From Ailanthus altissimus (Eukaryota > Streptophyta > Magnoliopsida > Sapindales > Simaroubaceae), in NCBI GenBank assembly GCA_946807835.1, contig OX327710.1, positions 18,774,501 through 18,838,500 of the forward strand: DNA of 64,000 nucleotides. Reading direction: 5' to 3'. A model generated the notes under the pieces. It made no database searches and had not been told where the DNA came from. It was given only the letters and a program-made list of their open reading frames with translations. Both the position numbers and the translations under genes were made by a program. This document shows positions 62,935 to 64,000 of the stretch, piece after piece. The stretch's first letter is position 1, and every line of letters begins with the position of its first letter.

Positions 62935-64000
62935 GTCATGTGAAAGGATCCACTAGACCCGCTTTCCCTTTACAAACTTGAAGCTTCTCTTTGGACAAGA
63001 ATTTAGTCATCATATCTCATCCATTCTCACTTGTATGTATCTTTTCAAGTTGTAACAGTTTTGATTCTAATACGTCACGTACCCAATGATGCCTAACATC
63101 AATGTGCTTGGATCTTGAGTGGAATGTTGGGTTCTTTGCCAAATGAATGGCACTCTGACTGTCACAGTAAACTATGTAGCTCTCTTACTTCACACTCAAC
63201 TCTTCATTCACAAGGTTTCCTTGCAAGCTTCAGTAACTGCAATATACTCAGCCTCTGTGGTAGACAAAGCAACACATTTCTGAAGTCTAGATTGCCATGA
63301 CACAGCTCCCCCTGCAAAAGTAATCAGGTATCCTGATGTAGACTTCCTAGAATCCATATCTCCTGCCATGTCTGCATCTGTGTACCCATACAACACAGAT
63401 TTATCACCACCAAAACACAAACATGTCTTAGAGGTGCCTCTAAGGTATCTGAAAATCCACTTCACTGCTGTCCAATGCTCTTTGCTAGGATTAGAGAGAA
63501 ACCGACTAACAACACCAACTGCATGAGCAATATCTGGTCTAGTACAAACCATAGCATACATCAAACTACCAACAGCTGATGCATAAGGCACTGCACCCAT
63601 TTCTTCCTTTTCTTTCTCACTTGTAGGACATTGCTTGGAACTAAGCTTGAAGTGACCTGCAAGTGGTGAAATAACTGGTTTTGCCTTACTCATGTTGAAT
63701 CTTTCAAGAACCCTTTCAATGTAGTTTTCTTGAGATAACCATAACTTCCCATTTTTCTTGTCACGGGAGATCTTCATGCCAAGGATTTGTTTAGCCTGTC
63801 CTAAATCCTTCATAGCAAATGACTTACCGAGTTCTCTCTTCAATCCTTCAATTTTACTACCATCATGGCCAATAATTAACATATCATCCACATAAAGCAA
63901 GAGAATAATGAAATTATTATCTGTAAACTTTTTCATAAAAACACAGTGGTCTGATGTAGTTCTGCTGAAACTATAATTTTCCATGAAAGAATCAAATTTC
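62935..64000 (-). pseudogene. Copia pol (reverse transcriptase and RNase H), partial
   Basis: The open frame runs off the right edge of the window and carries the Copia polymerase block LLYVDDMLIIG (catalytic YVDD), VPYASAVGSLMYAMVCTRPD, and RNase H motifs including YTDADMAGDMDSRKSTSGY and ALSTTEAEYIA. It stops at TGA (63208-63210), where ACKETL is normally followed by Trp. Beyond the stop, a second frame continues the RNase H end (YIVYCDSQSAIHLAKNP, HSRSKHIDVR, about 63180-63080) down to the LTR. The element is therefore inactive at this point but otherwise well preserved, so it is younger than the LINE and the other LTR elements here. Confidence 0.88.

Noticed and set aside
1..64000. CRISPR array, bacterial operon, integron or phage-like module
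   Set aside because: No spaced direct repeats of the right kind, no Shine-Dalgarno-led gene clusters; genes have plant introns throughout.

Overview
This window looks like nuclear DNA of a dicot flowering plant. It is AT-rich, its genes are well separated and have many introns, and its protein families are plant ones: class III HD-ZIP, DUF1677, DUF761, MUT9-like kinase and SAWADEE homeodomain. The spaces between genes are filled with decayed LTR and LINE retrotransposons and small inverted-repeat elements. I cannot name the species from sequence alone.

Layout. A class III homeodomain-leucine zipper gene of the ATHB-15/CORONA type lies at 3.57-10.24 kb (+). It has 18 exons, encodes 838 residues, and carries a miR165/166 complementary site split by an intron. 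A one-exon DUF1677 gene (11.74-12.34 kb, -) follows. Next come an inverted-repeat element (12.78-14.0 kb), a strongly decayed LTR element (15.6-19.8 kb) and a one-exon DUF761 gene (20.81-21.40 kb, +). From 21.4 to 35.3 kb there is mostly AT-rich intergenic DNA with a MITE-like element and LTR-like fragments. A tRNA-Lys(CUU)-like gene with a damaged anticodon arm is at 35.4 kb (-), and a minisatellite of about 1.4 kb is at 35.9-37.3 kb.

A MUT9-like (casein kinase 1 related) kinase gene (38.09-43.48 kb, +, 16 exons, 709 residues) is tail to tail with a SAWADEE-homeodomain (SHH) gene (44.22-48.74 kb, -). The SHH gene has a frameshift in its homeodomain exon and a doubtful splice acceptor, so it is probably a pseudogene or contains an assembly error. 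A decayed Copia-type gag fragment (50.1-50.96 kb) and a nearly full-length decayed LINE (51.94-about 57.4 kb, -) follow. A 2OG-Fe(II)-oxygenase-like gene (58.0-59.9 kb, -, three exons) encodes a protein with a C-terminal membrane anchor and without the usual iron- and 2-oxoglutarate-binding residues. The window ends inside a Copia retrotransposon (-) with its 3' LTR at 62.25-62.92 kb.

The genes are not an operon or a pathway cluster; plant genes are regulated one by one. Two neighbours, the H3/H2A-type kinase and the SHH reader, both belong to chromatin families, but that pairing may be chance. I found no clear new multi-gene system. The best leads are the tail-anchored 2OG-oxygenase-like protein without catalytic residues, the broken SHH gene, and the mutated tRNA-Lys in an otherwise normal tRNA promoter and terminator setting.
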